Positions 1-36,758 of a DNA stretch of 64,000 bases are shown here, piece after piece. This stretch comes from Flaccisagitta enflata (lineage: Eukaryota > Chaetognatha > Sagittoidea > Aphragmophora): NCBI GenBank assembly GCA_965153355.1, contig OZ231128.1:9486001-9550000 (forward strand), written 5' to 3'. Position 1 is the stretch's first letter; the number at the start of each line of letters is the position of its first letter. The position numbers and the translations under genes were made by a program. The notes under the pieces are model-generated. The model did no database searches, was not told the DNA's origin, and saw only the letters and a list, made by a program, of their open reading frames with translations.

Positions 1-495
1 CCATTCCCAATCACTCATTTCTCCCATTCCCAATCACTCTTTTCTCCCATTCCCAATAGCTCATTTCTCTCATTCCTAATCGCCCATTTCTCCCATTCAC
101 AATCGCCCATTTCTCCCATTCTCAATCACCCATTATTTCCATTCTCTATTATCTATTTCTCCCTTTCCCAATCACCCATTTCAGCCATTTCTAATTACAA
201 AATTCTCCCATTCACAATTGCCCATTTTTCCCATTCCCAATCACCCATTTCTCCCATTCCCAATCACTCATTTTTCCCATTCCCAATCACTCATTTATCT
301 CATCCACGATCGCCCATTTCTCCCATTCCCAATCACTCATTTCTCCCATTCCCAATCACCCATTTTTCCCATTCCCAATAGCTCATTTCTCTCATTCCCA
401 ATCACCCATTTTTCCCATTCTCTATCTTCTATTTCTCCCTTCCCCAATCACCCACTTCACCCATTTCTAATTACAAAATTCTCCCATTCACAATC
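1..495. repeat. 23-bp minisatellite (CCCATTCCCAATCACTCATTTCT)
   Basis: Roughly twenty imperfect units built on CCCATTCCCAATCAC followed by CATTTCT run from the window edge to about 495. Many units carry changes such as CAATCGCCC, CAATAGCTC and CTCTATTATCT. The array probably continues to the left of the window. Its open frames are periodic and are not taken as genes. Confidence 0.9.
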
Positions 496-593
496 ACTCT
501 TCAACTACGTACTTTTTTCTTACTCTTTCCGTTTCACTCTCTCTCTCTCTCTCTTTCTAGTTCTGTTAGATAGAGGAAAAGAGAGAAAAGAAG

Positions 594-596
<3 letters not shown>

Positions 597-686
<90 letters not shown>
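597..686. repeat. (GA)n microsatellite
   Basis: About 45 uninterrupted GA units, preceded by a short CT run at about 536-553. From 687 to 926 I see no gene or recognised element. Confidence 0.97.
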
Positions 687-687
<1 letters not shown>

Positions 688-926
688 ACAAGCCCGAATG
701 CCGATACGCGGCATTTTTATGGGTTATCAGATGTTTCACTCTTTCACTCATTTGTCATGTCTTGAAGGCAACAAATGCCATTAGTCATGTCCTGAAGGCC
801 ACAAATAAGGAAAACCTCAACCGAATACAAATGCACCAGACAAGAATGAGTTATCGCTCTGCTCAAGAGTTTTCCTTCCTCCCTCTTCTGCTTCTTATCA
901 ACAGCTCTTTGGCCTCTTTAAACTGG

Positions 927-1109
927 TACAGTTACACCCCGCTATAACGGATCCAAGAGTAAAGGAAATCTGTTTATAAAGAATTTTAAAATTTCAATAT
1001 TTTAAGGTATTTCATTTTTATTTCTTGTCTAGGCAATAATTGAAATTGGTTTATCACAGATCAAATTTGTTCGTTTTTTGGCATCCATTATCGCAGGGGT
1101 TCAACTGTA
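927..1109. mobile_element. MITE with CAGTT-ACCCCGCT inverted ends (pogo/Tigger-like)
   Basis: The left end reads ACAGTTACACCCCGCTATAA and the right end GGGGTTCAACTGTA, imperfect inverted repeats. Other copies lie at 2580-2757 and 21601-21759. The short size and absence of coding content fit a non-autonomous Tc1/mariner/pogo-type element. The superfamily assignment is inferred from the terminal motif only. Confidence 0.6.
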
Positions 1110-1403
1110 TTTTCATGTTGATGCACTCGCGGTTGCATTATTATTACCTAAAGCTAGCAGGAAGTCAAGAGGGCATACTCGCTGAGATGAGCTAGTAAGT
1201 GATTGTTGCATAAAATTCATTAAACTATGTTCCAAATCGAAATAATCTCAACTAGAATATAAAGTAAATCTAAAAATTATCCTAATCGTCACCAAAGGCT
1301 GTATAAAAGTAGAAATTGTTTTTTTTTAAGTCAGTCATCTGAGTTATTTGGGCTCATTTGGCTTGGTTTTCTTTCGTTATCAAATAATGCGGAATGATTA
1401 GCG
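1110..1403. other. Unassigned non-coding stretch
   Basis: AT-rich sequence with no splice-flanked open segment that I can support. Confidence 0.5.
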
Positions 1404-2016
1404 ATAACCTTGGGGACATAAAAAATGGCGGATTTTGGAAAACTAATTCTATTTACTTTAAATTGAGAAAAACTATAAAAAATTGGTGACCATTTTGAAG
1501 CTCTGCGAAAGATCTTTCAAATGAGACGTTGCTGGTTGTCCTAGCTTTTTTCGTTTAGAAATGGCACTGGGATGAAAACAGGTTGTCTGGAATTTGAGAA
1601 TTCACAAAAGGATTTGCATGTTTTTGTTTGTTGAAACATAGAAACTAAACGCTTTGAGTAAGAAATTCGTTCTTGGCGCCATTTTGAAGAAAATTCGAAG
1701 CTCTTTAATTTGCTCATGGATATCAAGTAGCTGTGGCAATTCTGAAATGCATTATTAAGAAAAACGTTGAAACAAAAATTGCTAATCGAAAAAAAGACAA
1801 CATTTGCCCTTTTTCCAATCTGTGATATTTTTCTTCAAACCTATGCCATTTCTAAACGAATAAAGCTACAGATACCAGACACGACTCAAATGAAAGATTT
1901 TTTGAAGGGCTTTACAGGCATCACCAATTTTAATCCATTTTTCTTACTTTATATTGCGTTATGGTTCAAAAGAAAGGTTTCAAAAATCCGCCATTTTTTT
2001 TGTCCCCAAGGTTAGT
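1404..2016. mobile_element. Foldback (palindromic) element
   Basis: The left arm starts AACCTTGGGGACATAAAAAA and the right arm ends in the inverse, TTTTTTTTGTCCCCAAGGTT. Further inward, GTTTAGAAATGGCA near 1554 mirrors TGCCATTTCTAAAC near 1847, so the complementarity covers much of the 610 bp. It ends about 40 bp from the donor of the follistatin-module exon at 2056. A related motif, ATTGGTGACCATTTTGAAG, recurs near 32832, suggesting a dispersed family. Confidence 0.65.
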
Positions 2017-2055
2017 TATAAGAGTTAATAAAAGTGATCAAGAAAATCAACTTAC

Positions 2056-7636
<5,581 letters not shown>

Positions 7637-8123
7637 CTGAAAATAGGGAAAAATAGAAAAAAAAATAACAGTTAGTTACCGTTGGCCGTTGCATATATGA
7701 ACTAAAGTATTCGTCTGTTCATCGGTTGGTTGGAAGGTTGGACAAGTCACCCGGTGCACGTTTAGGCCTAAATGACCCTGTTTAGGTTTTTTAGTGTAAT
7801 GGGCAAAAATTGAAGGCCAGAAAACTCAGAAACATCAATAAAGCCTAAAAATAAACGGATATTACGAATATACAGTCTTATATCGGTCTGTGTCCGGACT
7901 ATTTCAGTATCCCGAAGAGAAGCAAATGGAAGCGGACATTTCCAAATTCACGGATCTCTCGATTCCGCTTGACAAGATTTCCTCGTTAGATAGACAGGAT
8001 TTCGATTTCCATCCAATTAAACTAAAAATGTCATTCATATTCTGACGAAAAGATTAAAAGTCAAATCATTTCAAGTCAATTTTCATCCAATTATAACTCG
8101 GCGAACAGAATAAATTATATAAG
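7637..8123. other. Unassigned stretch between the two genes
   Basis: No exon, repeat or promoter motif that I can support. It would contain the divergent promoters if the follistatin-module gene began here, but its first known exon starts in mid-codon. Confidence 0.4.
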
Positions 8124-8338
8124 AACAAGTGACACGGGGTCACAATATCGTTGCCGACGGGTGGGCAGGGGCAGCCAACCCCCATCCACATCCAACGCCC
8201 CACCCAACCCCCTTACAACACAGCCACATACACAAAAAGCTTCTAAAACGCTCGTTTTCCCACTTTTCGACTCGTGTCCACGGACGGACCAACGGACGGA
8301 CAAAGCCTCTTATAGAGTTGCGTGTCCGCAACTAAAAA
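8124..8338 (-). mobile_element. Hairpin-ended element, type A, full length
   Basis: Reads AACAAGTGACACGGGGTCAC at the left and GTTGCGTGTCCGCAACTAAA at the right, with GGACGGACCAACGGACGGAC (the GTCN stretch inverted) and CTCTTATAGAG. This is the reverse of the type A consensus. A (AAG)n tract of about 150 bp follows directly at its A-rich side. Confidence 0.85.
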
Positions 8339-8487
8339 GAAGAAGAAGAAGAAGAAGAAGAAGAAGAAGAAGAAGAAGAAGAAGAAGAAGAAGAAGAAGA
8401 AGAAGAAGAAGAAGAAGAAGAAGAAGAAGAAGAAGAAGAAGAAGAAGAAGAAGAAGAAGAAGAAGAAGAAGAAGAAGAAGAAGAAGA
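8337..8487. repeat. (AAG)n microsatellite
   Basis: About 50 AAG units starting in the A-run at the edge of the type A element. Confidence 0.97.
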
Positions 8488-8668
8488 GAAAGAACGATAA
8501 CATTTCAGGGCTTCTTGATGAGGCTTTCTCTCGCGCAAATCTTCAAATTACGCCGTCGCTTAGTTAACGTAGAATGAACTAATTTGAAAATTTGATTAAG
8601 GCTTCTCAAAGCCGAACAAACAAACTCAAGCTCAACCTTTGTGTGGATTGATTTAGATCAGTTGTAAA

Positions 8669-27339
<18,671 letters not shown>

Positions 27340-27367
<28 letters not shown>

Positions 27368-27432
27368 CTGATTAAACAATATCTGTTATGACAATAAAAG
27401 ATTAAACAATATTTGTCAGGGCAATGACACGA
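27340..27432 (+). repeat. Triplicated end of coding region across the stop codon
   Basis: GATTAAACAATATCTGTCAG then GACAATGACT occurs three times in a row (about 27339, 27371 and 27400). The first contains the stop codon. In the second, CAATGACT has become CAATAAAAG. Confidence 0.9.
27393..27398 (+). promoter_or_regulatory. Candidate polyadenylation signal AATAAA
   Basis: AATAAA 26 bp after the stop codon of the glycerate kinase homologue. A second AATAAA is at about 27524. Confidence 0.5.
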
Positions 27433-27605
27433 TTGTTGTGATCAATCATGATTGGCAGGATGTCAGCAGTATTTACGGAAACAGCAACGATGATAAAAAG
27501 TCATATGTTGTATCGATTAAGTAAATAAATGTAGTGTCCAAAATTTGATACATTCTCTTGATGTCAGTTGCTAAAGGACTCTGTGAGAGGCTGTGTCCAT
27601 AAGTG

Positions 27606-27841
27606 GTTTTTAGTCGCGGACTAGCGATTCTATAAGAGGTGTTTGTCAGTCCGTAGGTCCGTTGGTAGTGTCACACACTAATTGAAATTGCAGAAACTTT
27701 TTCTTTGGTGTATGGCCGAGGAGGGGGTGGAGAGGGAAGTGGTACGCCCCTGCCCAACCCAAGTTGTACCCCTCTGCCCAACCCAAGTTGTACGCCCCTG
27801 CCCAACCGCCCACGACGATATTGCAACCCCGCGTTACTTGA
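27606..27841 (+). mobile_element. Hairpin-ended element, type A
   Basis: TTTTTAGTCGCGGACTAGCG (hairpin imperfect), TCTATAAGAGGTGTTTGTCA, internal triplication of CCCCTGCCCAACCCAAGTTG, then GATATTGCAACCCCGCGTTA and CTTG. Confidence 0.8.
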
Positions 27842-27883
27842 TTTGAATGACGCGAAATTGGGGGGTGGTTTTTTAACATTACC

Positions 27884-27884
<1 letters not shown>

Positions 27885-27956
<72 letters not shown>
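27885..27956. repeat. (CTGT)n(CT)n microsatellite
   Basis: Five CTGT units followed by about 27 CT units. Confidence 0.97.
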
Positions 27957-27959
<3 letters not shown>

Positions 27960-28061
27960 ATTTTTTTTTCATTACTTTCACCCTGTCAACCTTCAGGGCA
28001 AGATTTATTGCTTTGTTAACCGCACCCATTGATTCATCTTTGTTTTCTGTTCTCTCTTTTT

Positions 28062-28512
28062 TGAAGTCGCGGATACGCAACTCTATACGTCGCTGTGTCA
28101 ATCAATCGGTCCGTCGGTTGGCCCATTCATCCATCGATCCGTCCCTCAGACCGTCCATCCATCACACCGAATTTTGGTCTTTTTATATTCTTATAGATCA
28201 TTCTAAGCTGTTTAAGTGTGGAGCCCTGTAACACTGTCGTTCTCTAGTACTGATTATAGCACCCAACCGTCCGCGAATTTTGTCCTGTGTTTGGCATACC
28301 TCGAATTGGGAAATCCTATATGTCTTTTCGTATGCACGGCTACCCAAGTCGCGTGCGAGTGGGCAGGGGTAGTGATGAAAACGGCCAACCAAGTATGTTG
28401 GCGGGAACAGTGGTGCGAAAACTGCCTGTAAAAGTCGCAAAAGAAAACTTTGACTGATCGACCAACTGACAGACGGACAGACCAACATAGTCGGTTATTG
28501 AGTCGTGTACAT
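28062..28512. mobile_element. Remnants of type A start (plus) and type B (minus)
   Basis: 28062-28140: AAGTCGCGGATACGCAACTC then GGTCCGTCGGTTGG. 28336-28512: CGGCTACCCAAGTCGCGTGC, GTGGGCAGGGGTAGTG and GACAGACGGACAGACC. Both lack one end. Confidence 0.6.
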
Positions 28513-28515
28513 GCA

Positions 28516-28864
<349 letters not shown>

Positions 28865-29036
28865 GTAGTATAAACAGGTTTTTTAATGCCATATTTAGTA
28901 AAAGGTATATTTCTTAACCAAAAGCAACACCAATAAATTAAACAAACATAGACTCAAGGACAAAAACTATAACTTTCTTAATAGCATTTTTCATAAAAAG
29001 TACATATTATACTTAGAATCTATGGTCAATGTAGAT

Positions 29037-29403
29037 ATCTGCTCCTGCCCAACCACCTGTGACTGGAGTGCCGTGCATCTAGCCTTGTTGATTCCTTATT
29101 CTCTTTCCCTTTCCTCTTCCAAGATCTTCCAACAAAATCCTCCAATTTCCAAAACGTGACCCTTCTTAAAAAAAAAAAAAAAACTGCAGTAGGCACCCCT
29201 TCTCAAAAAAGTGTTTTCAGTCATGTGCTACGGGACTTTACACCCCGCTATGTTGGTCCGTTGGTTGGTCAATCCCCTTGATATTTTTTTGGCATTTTTT
29301 AGCTTTTTGAGCATACAGCTCCTGCCCAGATGCCCTAGTGACCTTCTCCAACACTGCTCCTGCCAACCCGCACGCGACTAGGGTAGCCGTGTATTTGGCC
29401 TTG
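29037..29403 (+). mobile_element. Type B tail and a full type B element
   Basis: Tail CTGCTCCTGCCCAACCACCT to CATCTAGCCTTGTTG at 29037-29089. Full copy 29213-29403: CAGTCATGTGCTACGGGACT, CCGCTATGTTGGTCCG, GAGCATACAGCTCCTGCCCA, and GTAGCCGTGTATTTGGCCTT. Confidence 0.75.
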
Positions 29404-29557
29404 AATTACGGAAACGCAACCTTAACAAATGCTGTGTCCATTCGACCCTCCATTGTCAATTTAAAAAGTCAGACTAACAATTAGTCATCCAAGGATCCCA
29501 CATGTTCAGCGGTAACTGATGCCCTGCCGGGAGTGATTTTGTGAAAGCTGAGTGTGA

Positions 29558-29954
29558 GCATGGCAGTGGCCCCAAAAAGCCGATGTCCTGTAGGACACAG
29601 GGGTGAGTTTTCATGTTATTCAATGAGATTTTTTCTTTTTTTGTCAATTTCCAATGCTATCTAATGGGAATTTCTGCATTTTCTTCATTTTTCATCTATT
29701 GTCCATGTAATTCAATGGGGATTTTTGCATTTTTGCATTTTCTCTCAATTTTTCATGTTATTCCATGAAAATTTTTGTATTTTTCAGTTTTTGTCAATTT
29801 TCCATATTATTCAATAGGGTTTGAGGTTTCTGGCCTAAGGAGGCGGAGGGGGGGATGGACGTACGGATGGACAAATGGATGGACAGAAGGACTTACATAT
29901 GAATTTGCCCCCTGTGTCCTACAGGACACTGGCCCTTTTGGGCCGCTGTCAAAG

Positions 29955-29957
<3 letters not shown>
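29558..29957. mobile_element. Foldback element with TGTCCTGTAGGACACAGGGG ends
   Basis: The left end is GGCCCCAAAAAGCCGATGTC then CTGTAGGACACAGGGGTGAG; the right end is CCCCTGTGTCCTACAGGACA then CTGGCCCTTTTGGGCCGCTG, its inverse. TGTCCTGTAGGACA is itself palindromic. Inside are several TTCCATGTTATTCAATGGG repeats of about 60 bp and a short (GGAC)n. A relative is at 62003-62425. Confidence 0.8.
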
Positions 29958-30027
<70 letters not shown>

Positions 30028-30268
30028 AGAGACAGAGGAGACAGGAGAGAGAGAAAGAGAGCAAGAGAGCGAGAGCGAAAGAGCAAAAGAGAGAGAGAGA
30101 GAGACATTCTAAGTAGATTCTAAGAAATGAAAAAAGGATAGAAAGACAGACATTCTGAGGATTCTGAGGAGCGCGCATGAAAAAATGTTCATAACTTAGA
30201 ATCTAAGTAACGCACAAAAGGCCAATTCTAAATTACGCACATTAGAAAAATCTAAATTACGAGCTGTC

Positions 30269-30350
<82 letters not shown>

Positions 30351-30390
30351 ACTCTCTCTCTCTCCCACTCTCTCTCTCTCCCACTCTCGA
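29956..30390. repeat. (GA)n then (CT)n tracts with the inverted ACTTAGAATCTA arm
   Basis: (GA)n 29956-30020 and 30090-30102, arm 30105-30260 (ACATTCTAAGTAGATTCTAA, CATAACTTAGAATCTAAGTA), (CT)n 30270-30390 with CCCA interruptions. Confidence 0.85.
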
Positions 30391-31585
30391 AGTATTAATG
30401 TAGTTGCGACAGTTGAAACTGTATTCATAGAAAATGAACGAAGTTGCGACGTCGCAACTACATGAAAAATTGAACAACAGCTTCTCATTTGACTGTCGTC
30501 ACTATGTGAATGAAAAGTAAATGAGTGAATACTACAATATACTCAATTTGATCATTTAAATGAAGCTTCAACCACTCGTAGAGTGTTATACTGTCTCGCT
30601 CTGTTTCTCAGACTATTTCTATATCGATCTACAGTAGATGTTATCTAGACTTGGACATACAGGGACTCTCATATCCTAAATATCATTTATGCTAATGAAA
30701 TGAAAATGTGTGCGTATAATGCTTATGTTTTATACGGTTGATGATGGGGTATGGCAGCTCTGTGGATAGAAAATTCTTTTGAATTTACTAAATCAAATTT
30801 TCACCACTAAAACAGCTGCCAGAATTGGTTTAGTGGTTAACTCACTTGACTTCAAATCTATCTTGATCAGTTCATTTCTTTAAAGGTTCCAGGTTTTGCA
30901 ATTAAAGGAAATAGATGAAGCTTAAATTCTGCTAAGTGATTGATCCTAACATTTTATTGTAAATTTTTTTTTGTAAGGAAAACCATAGGGGGATGCCATA
31001 CCCCATCATCAACCCCGAAGATTCTATACATTACACCAGCAAAATATCAATCCCTTCACTGTACTGATGCTCAGGTTATGAGCTCCCCCGTATTTCCAAG
31101 TCTAGGCAACATCTGCTGTATCTATTTTTTTTCTGTCTCTCTTTCTGTCTTACCTCTAAAGCATTGAAATATCACTGGGTACAGTCTGAATCAGTGAACA
31201 ACAAATCAGTATCAACATCTTTCAATCCCAAATTTCTGAATCTCAAATGCTTATTTCCTTGATTGGACGTTTGGAGAAATCAAACTGTGAAACTACAGTT
31301 AAAAAACACATAATCAAGTTTAATGGCATGTTATTTTGTAAAAATGGGAAAAAAACTTGAGATGGGGTGATCAGGGAATAAACAATGAATGAAATACTTC
31401 ATTTTCCTGTGAAATTTAACAACAAAAATGGTTCAAATGAGGGCACTAATTCAAACTACAACATAAGAATGATCGACAATGAGAATCAGATAAATCTTTA
31501 ACGATGTGCTCAATGCTCATATATATCTATGTCTTACTGAGGTTAGGTAATTGGGGGGGTAGACAAAGAGACAGACAGACAGACA
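30391..31585. other. Unassigned non-coding stretch
   Basis: AT-rich single-copy-looking sequence. CGCAACTAC and its inverse GTAGTTGCG occur at 30398-30462, a small inverted pair. No exon is supported. Confidence 0.4.
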
Positions 31586-32157
<572 letters not shown>

Positions 32158-32204
32158 GAATTGTGTGCATGGAGGTCAATGTCTCCAATGAAATGTGTGC
32201 GCAG

Positions 32205-32312
32205 AGGCGTAAGGAGGCGTTAGATAACCGGGTCAGGGAGATGACAAAAGCCAAAAATGATTTGTCGAAGGAAAAGCGTTCCATTGCCCATCACGCCAGA
32301 AACGATGAATAA
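32205..32312 (+). CDS. Candidate terminal exon, Lys/Arg/Glu-rich helix
   Basis: After the 400-bp (CT)n tract and acceptor GTGTGCGCAG the frame reads RRKEALDNRVREMTKAKNDL then SKEKRSIAHHARNDE and stop, overlapping AATAAA. The composition is that of a charged helix or coiled coil. The open frame extends upstream through VNVSNEMCAQ, so the acceptor could also be at about 32175. No family is recognised and no other exon of this gene is found. Confidence 0.4.
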   Translation, partial: RRKEALDNRVREMTKAKNDLSKEKRSIAHHARNDE

Positions 32313-32639
32313 AACGCAATCCGGACACGCAACCCTACTGTCAAGGAAAAAAGTTTAGCTACACTCACGGTTGGCGGTATGTTTTTGTTTATTTCTGTAT
32401 TCAGACTTAAGAAATAAAAAAGAGAAAAATAACCTTCAATCCAATTTAGGGACTGCGAGTTTGGTTTGTTTATTATTGTTATTATTAATGATTCTATTTT
32501 CGTCAACATGAAATGCGACAATCCAAGCGACATTCAACCAGTCAGATTACAATGCTACATCTACTATCTTGAAAAAAATAAAAGTCCAGGACGTTTAGTC
32601 ATATTACAGCTTTGATATACATGATTTGATATGAAAATT

Positions 32640-32960
32640 GATTTGAAATGAAGCAAAGAAATAGGGCTAGAATATGGCGCCAAGCTGAGACTCATAGCTT
32701 TGTTTGTTTAGATTTTACCTCAAAATAAGTGAGAATGTTGATTTCAGGAAATGAACACAAAACTTGAATAGAATATGAATGCATGACATTTTATTACAGT
32801 GTCGCTTTGATATGCAAAATTTGAAAGGAAAATTGGTGACCATTTTGAAGATCTTGATCAGGGCTATCCATTGCCGCCAAGCAGAGACTCCTAGCTTTTT
32901 TCGTTTGGGTTCTACATCAAAAAGAGTGAGAATGTTGATTCTCAGAAATTGTAAACAAAT
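32640..32960. repeat. Diverged direct repeats (GAGACTCxTAGCTTTxTTCGTTT)
   Basis: GCGCCAAGCTGAGACTCATA and GCCGCCAAGCAGAGACTCCT, each followed by TAGCTTT and later GTGAGAATGTTGATT, about 200 bp apart. Related to part of the foldback at 1404-2016. Confidence 0.6.
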
Positions 32961-34639
32961 TGTGTGGAGGGATTGTACTTCAAAATGGCATTATACTCTT
33001 TACCAAGGCATGCCCTTACAGATACAAGCAGTTTCTAAACTCGAAAAAGGTTATTTTGAATAGCAGGCTAATAAAAATGGTCATTATTTTATCAAATTTG
33101 AAATCAAATCATTCTTTTATCCAGCTTGGACTTTTATTTTTTCCAAGATAGTACTACTAAGAACTACTACTAAGAACTGGTTGTGGTAAAAACAGTAGAA
33201 TTTGGTCATTTTGGCTGAAAAATTGGGCTACTTCTCTTTACAAATCTGATTAAAAATCCATGAGTTTAAAAAACTAGAGCTCAAGAGCTAACCATTACGC
33301 AGCCCGCGTGTTTCTATCATTTTTTGGCATTTCAAAGATGGAAAGGATTGAGAAAAAGGAAATTTTACTTTTTGCCATTTTTGAAGGACATGATTAACAT
33401 CAAACCAATAGTATTTCTAAGGAAAATTGATGCACAGAGATGAGATTGCACTCAGGTTGTAGATTTTATGGCGTAGATTAAAATGCTTAAATTTCTTTGT
33501 TTACTTATCTAAATATGAAGTTAAGATATATCTCTTTAAAGGTGTTGCTAAACATATTTCCTACCGGGTCATCCAGCTGAGTTGTCGGATTCTATTTGGC
33601 TTTTACTCACAGATGCTACAAGTTATGTATTTGAAATTGATCTTGTTTTAAAGGGTATATATTGCCATTTTTTGTGTCAAAATTCCATTCATTTTGGTCG
33701 AGTAGTTTGTCTGTAACATGGATTTGAAGTTATAGCTTTTGTTTCAGGACTGAGCAGATTTTCCAATAAATTCCAGGAATTGTGCATGTTAATATCACAA
33801 TTCTTTTTTGAATTATCTAAGCCATCAATCCAAAAAAAGGCATGAATCAGTGACAATTTTAAAGTAGTTTGATAAGTTTGTCAGTTTATCTCTCAATTGA
33901 GATTAATCTTGTCTCTATGGCATAAATTGTTGTAAAATGATAAAAATGAAGAAAAGCAGCCCAGAAGGAGCAGATGACCTCACTGCTTTCTGACAGAAGA
34001 TTTGTGACAAGAATGATATCACCCCGGGTTTTTCTGCATTTTTGTGTAGGTCATAGGCATACAAATCAAGAACTATCCAGTGGAAAATCATCCCTAGAGC
34101 GCATTTTGAAAAAGAGTCAAAAATTTTTAATTTCTAGCTTCATCGTACATGAATAACTTTGCAGGTGGGTCTGACTAATTTTTTGACAGCATATCATCAA
34201 TCCTGATCTAATTCCCTTTCATTTGATAGGTCGCACTATATGGTTTTAGAAAGAAATAGGATTTTCATTTTTTAAACCACCGCTACAAAAATTGCAACGG
34301 TGGCCTAAAATATGAAAATTTTATTTGTCATCAAAACTATATGGTGCGACCTATCAAATGAAAGGAAATTTTATCAGGATTAATAATATGCTGTAAAAAA
34401 AAGAGTCGGACCAAAATGAAAAATTCTTTTTGCAAAATGAAGCTCAAAATTATAAATTTTTGATTTTTTTCAAAATGCACTCTAGGGATGATTTTCCACT
34501 GGATGGTTCTTGATTTGTAAGCCTATGACCTACACAAAAATGCAGAAAAACCCGGAGTGATATCATTCTTGTCACAAATCTTCTGTCAGAAAGCAGTGAC
34601 CTATGCTTTAACACAGGGGAAATTTCTCCATTTTCTCCC

Positions 34640-35170
34640 CCTCCCCTCCGAAGCTTATATCCTAGCCTTGAGGCTCAAATCCCAACCTTGAGGCCCAAAT
34701 CCTAGTTTCAAATTGTAGCCTCAAGGCCCATATCTTAGTCTCAAGGCTCAACTATTAAGCTTAAGGCTCAAATCCCAGCCTGGAGGCTCAAATCCCTGCC
34801 TGGAGGCTCAAATCCCAGCATCAAGGCTCAAATCCAAGACTTGAGGCTCAAATCCTAGCCTCAAGCCTCAAATCCTAGCCTCAAGGTTCAAATCCCAGCC
34901 TCGAGGCTGACATCCCAGCCTTGGGAGTCGAATCCCAGCCTCAAGCCTCAAATCCAAGCCTTGAGGTTCAAATCCCACTATCTTGGCTCAAATCACAGTC
35001 TCAAGGCTAAAATCACAGCCTCAATGCTCAAATCACAGCCTCAAGGCTCAAATCATAGCCTCAGGGCTCAAATCACAGCCTCCAGGTTCAAATAACAGCC
35101 TCAAAGCTCAAATCACAGCCTCAAGGCTCAAATCCCATTTTTGATGCTCAAATTCAAGCCTAGAGCCTCA
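34640..35170. repeat. 19-bp minisatellite AGCCTCAAGGCTCAAATCCC
   Basis: Nearly thirty imperfect units of AGCCTCAAGGCTCAAATCC. Similar GCCTCAAATC and GCCTGAAATC repeats occur inside the element at 62003 and at 55270-55520. Confidence 0.9.
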
Positions 35171-35261
35171 AAACTCACTAAGCATAGATCTTTGGCCCCT
35201 TTGGGACTGCTTACCCACTCACCATCACACCTCCACATCTACTGCTTTTGCTTTTGCGACT

Positions 35262-35388
35262 TTTTTACTTTTTTGGTATTTTTGAGCTTTTTGAGCATAC
35301 TGCTCCTGCCCAGATGCCCTCGTGACCTTCTCCAGCACTACTCCTGCCCACCCGCATGCGACTAGGGTAGCTGTGTATCCGGCCTTGT
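35262..35388 (+). mobile_element. Type B element, 5'-truncated, inside the foldback
   Basis: GAGCTTTTTGAGCATACTGC, TCCTGCCCAGATGCCC, CACCCGCATGCGACTAGG, and GTGTATCCGGCCTTGTT. Confidence 0.8.
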
Positions 35389-35747
35389 TGATGGAAAATC
35401 TGTCAAACAGAGAAATACCAAGGTCACTTCAAATCTACGTAAAAGACAAACGCCTGAACCAAAATGGCTGAATTTTTTCTACAAAAAATGTCAATCTATA
35501 CATTTGAGGACTTAATCAATTTCAAATTCATGTCTCATGGCATCTGTGAGTCAAAGCTTAACAGAATCCGACAACTCAGCAGGATGACCCGGTAGATAGT
35601 AAAAGAGGCTTGTTTTACGCAAAGTGGACTCATGTGTGACGTCTGGAAATACTAAAGTAGTTTCTACTAAACACCCCCCCCATCCGTAATGATCAAGTCA
35701 AAAAGTGTAAGAACGCGCATCATCACCCATCTTCCGCGTGTGTGTAG

Positions 35748-35892
<145 letters not shown>

Positions 35893-36039
35893 CCAATCAC
35901 CCAATCATCTCAATTGTTTGGTCAGTGACCGGGCTGGATGGACTTCCTTACTCATTCTTTCCATTTGATAATCATGTCTTTCCCACAATTCCTTTCTGTC
36001 TCTTTCACTTTTCAGTTCTCTCATCGGGCGTTGTTTGAC

Positions 36040-36405
36040 CCCAGACACGCGACTCTACTCGTTCCTATGCATGTCGGTTTGTTCATCTGTCGGTAATATT
36101 ATTGAAAGAGTTTTTCTTTTTTATTTCTTTTTTTTTTTTTTTTTTGTCTTTTCGATAACGTGATGGGTCATTGTAAATGTGAATGTGAAAAACTGTTGCG
36201 CTGTAGTTTTGAATTACGTTTGTAAGGTTGTACTGCCCCTGCCCAATTCTTTGCGACTTGTTGTCGGTGTTTAATATCTAATTATTTATGAGCGGTTTTT
36301 GCATTGCTTTCGCTGCCCAAATGCTCAACTGGCCCATTTCAGCATAGCCATTGCCAAACTGCTTGCGATTTGAGTAGTCGTGTACCCGTCCATTTTGACT
36401 TGTTG
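36040..36405 (+). mobile_element. Degenerate type B element
   Basis: ACACGCGACTCTACTCG, TGTCGGTTTGTTCATCTGTC, two TGCCCCTGCCCAA-like blocks and GTAGTCGTGTACCCGTCC near the end. Confidence 0.5.
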
Positions 36406-36529
36406 AGTTGGTAAGATCCTTTGGAGATTCTTTCAAAATTGGCGGAATTATTGATAGAATTGAAAACAAAACTTTACAACAAAAGCTTCTCGTTTTTGTG
36501 TGTACGTGCGTTTGTGCGTTTGTCTTTGT

Positions 36530-36600
36530 GTGTGTGTGTGTGTGTTTGTTTGTTTGTTTGTTTGTTTGTTTGTTTGTTTGTTTGTTTGTTTGTTTGTTTG

Positions 36601-36638
<38 letters not shown>

Positions 36639-36758
36639 TGTGTGTGTGTGTGTGTCTCTCTCTCCATTCTTTCTGTCTCCACGTGCATTTGACTAGGCAC
36701 CTTATTTGTATCTCTCTTGCTCAATTTCTCTCTTTTGGTTCTCTGTCTCTCTCTTCTT

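Larger units (their letters stand above)
33555..35605. mobile_element. Large nested foldback element
   Basis: The outer left arm CTACCGGGTCATCCAGCTGA then GTTGTCGGATTCT (33561-33710) is the inverse of AGAATCCGACAACTCAGCAG then GATGACCCGGTAG (35450-35595). An inner, longer palindrome spans about 33960-34605 with centre near 34290: GACAGAAGATTTGTGACAAG mirrors CTTGTCACAAATCTTCTGTC, and GATAGGTCGCACTATATGG mirrors CCATATGGTGCGACCTATC-type sequence. The right arm has been split by the 34640-35170 minisatellite and a type B element. Confidence 0.8.

Noticed and set aside
7644-7694. Start codon upstream of the 7524-7636 exon as the gene start
   Set aside because: The segment upstream is a T/C-rich acceptor (CCCTATTTTCAG), so reading through it would be intron sequence.
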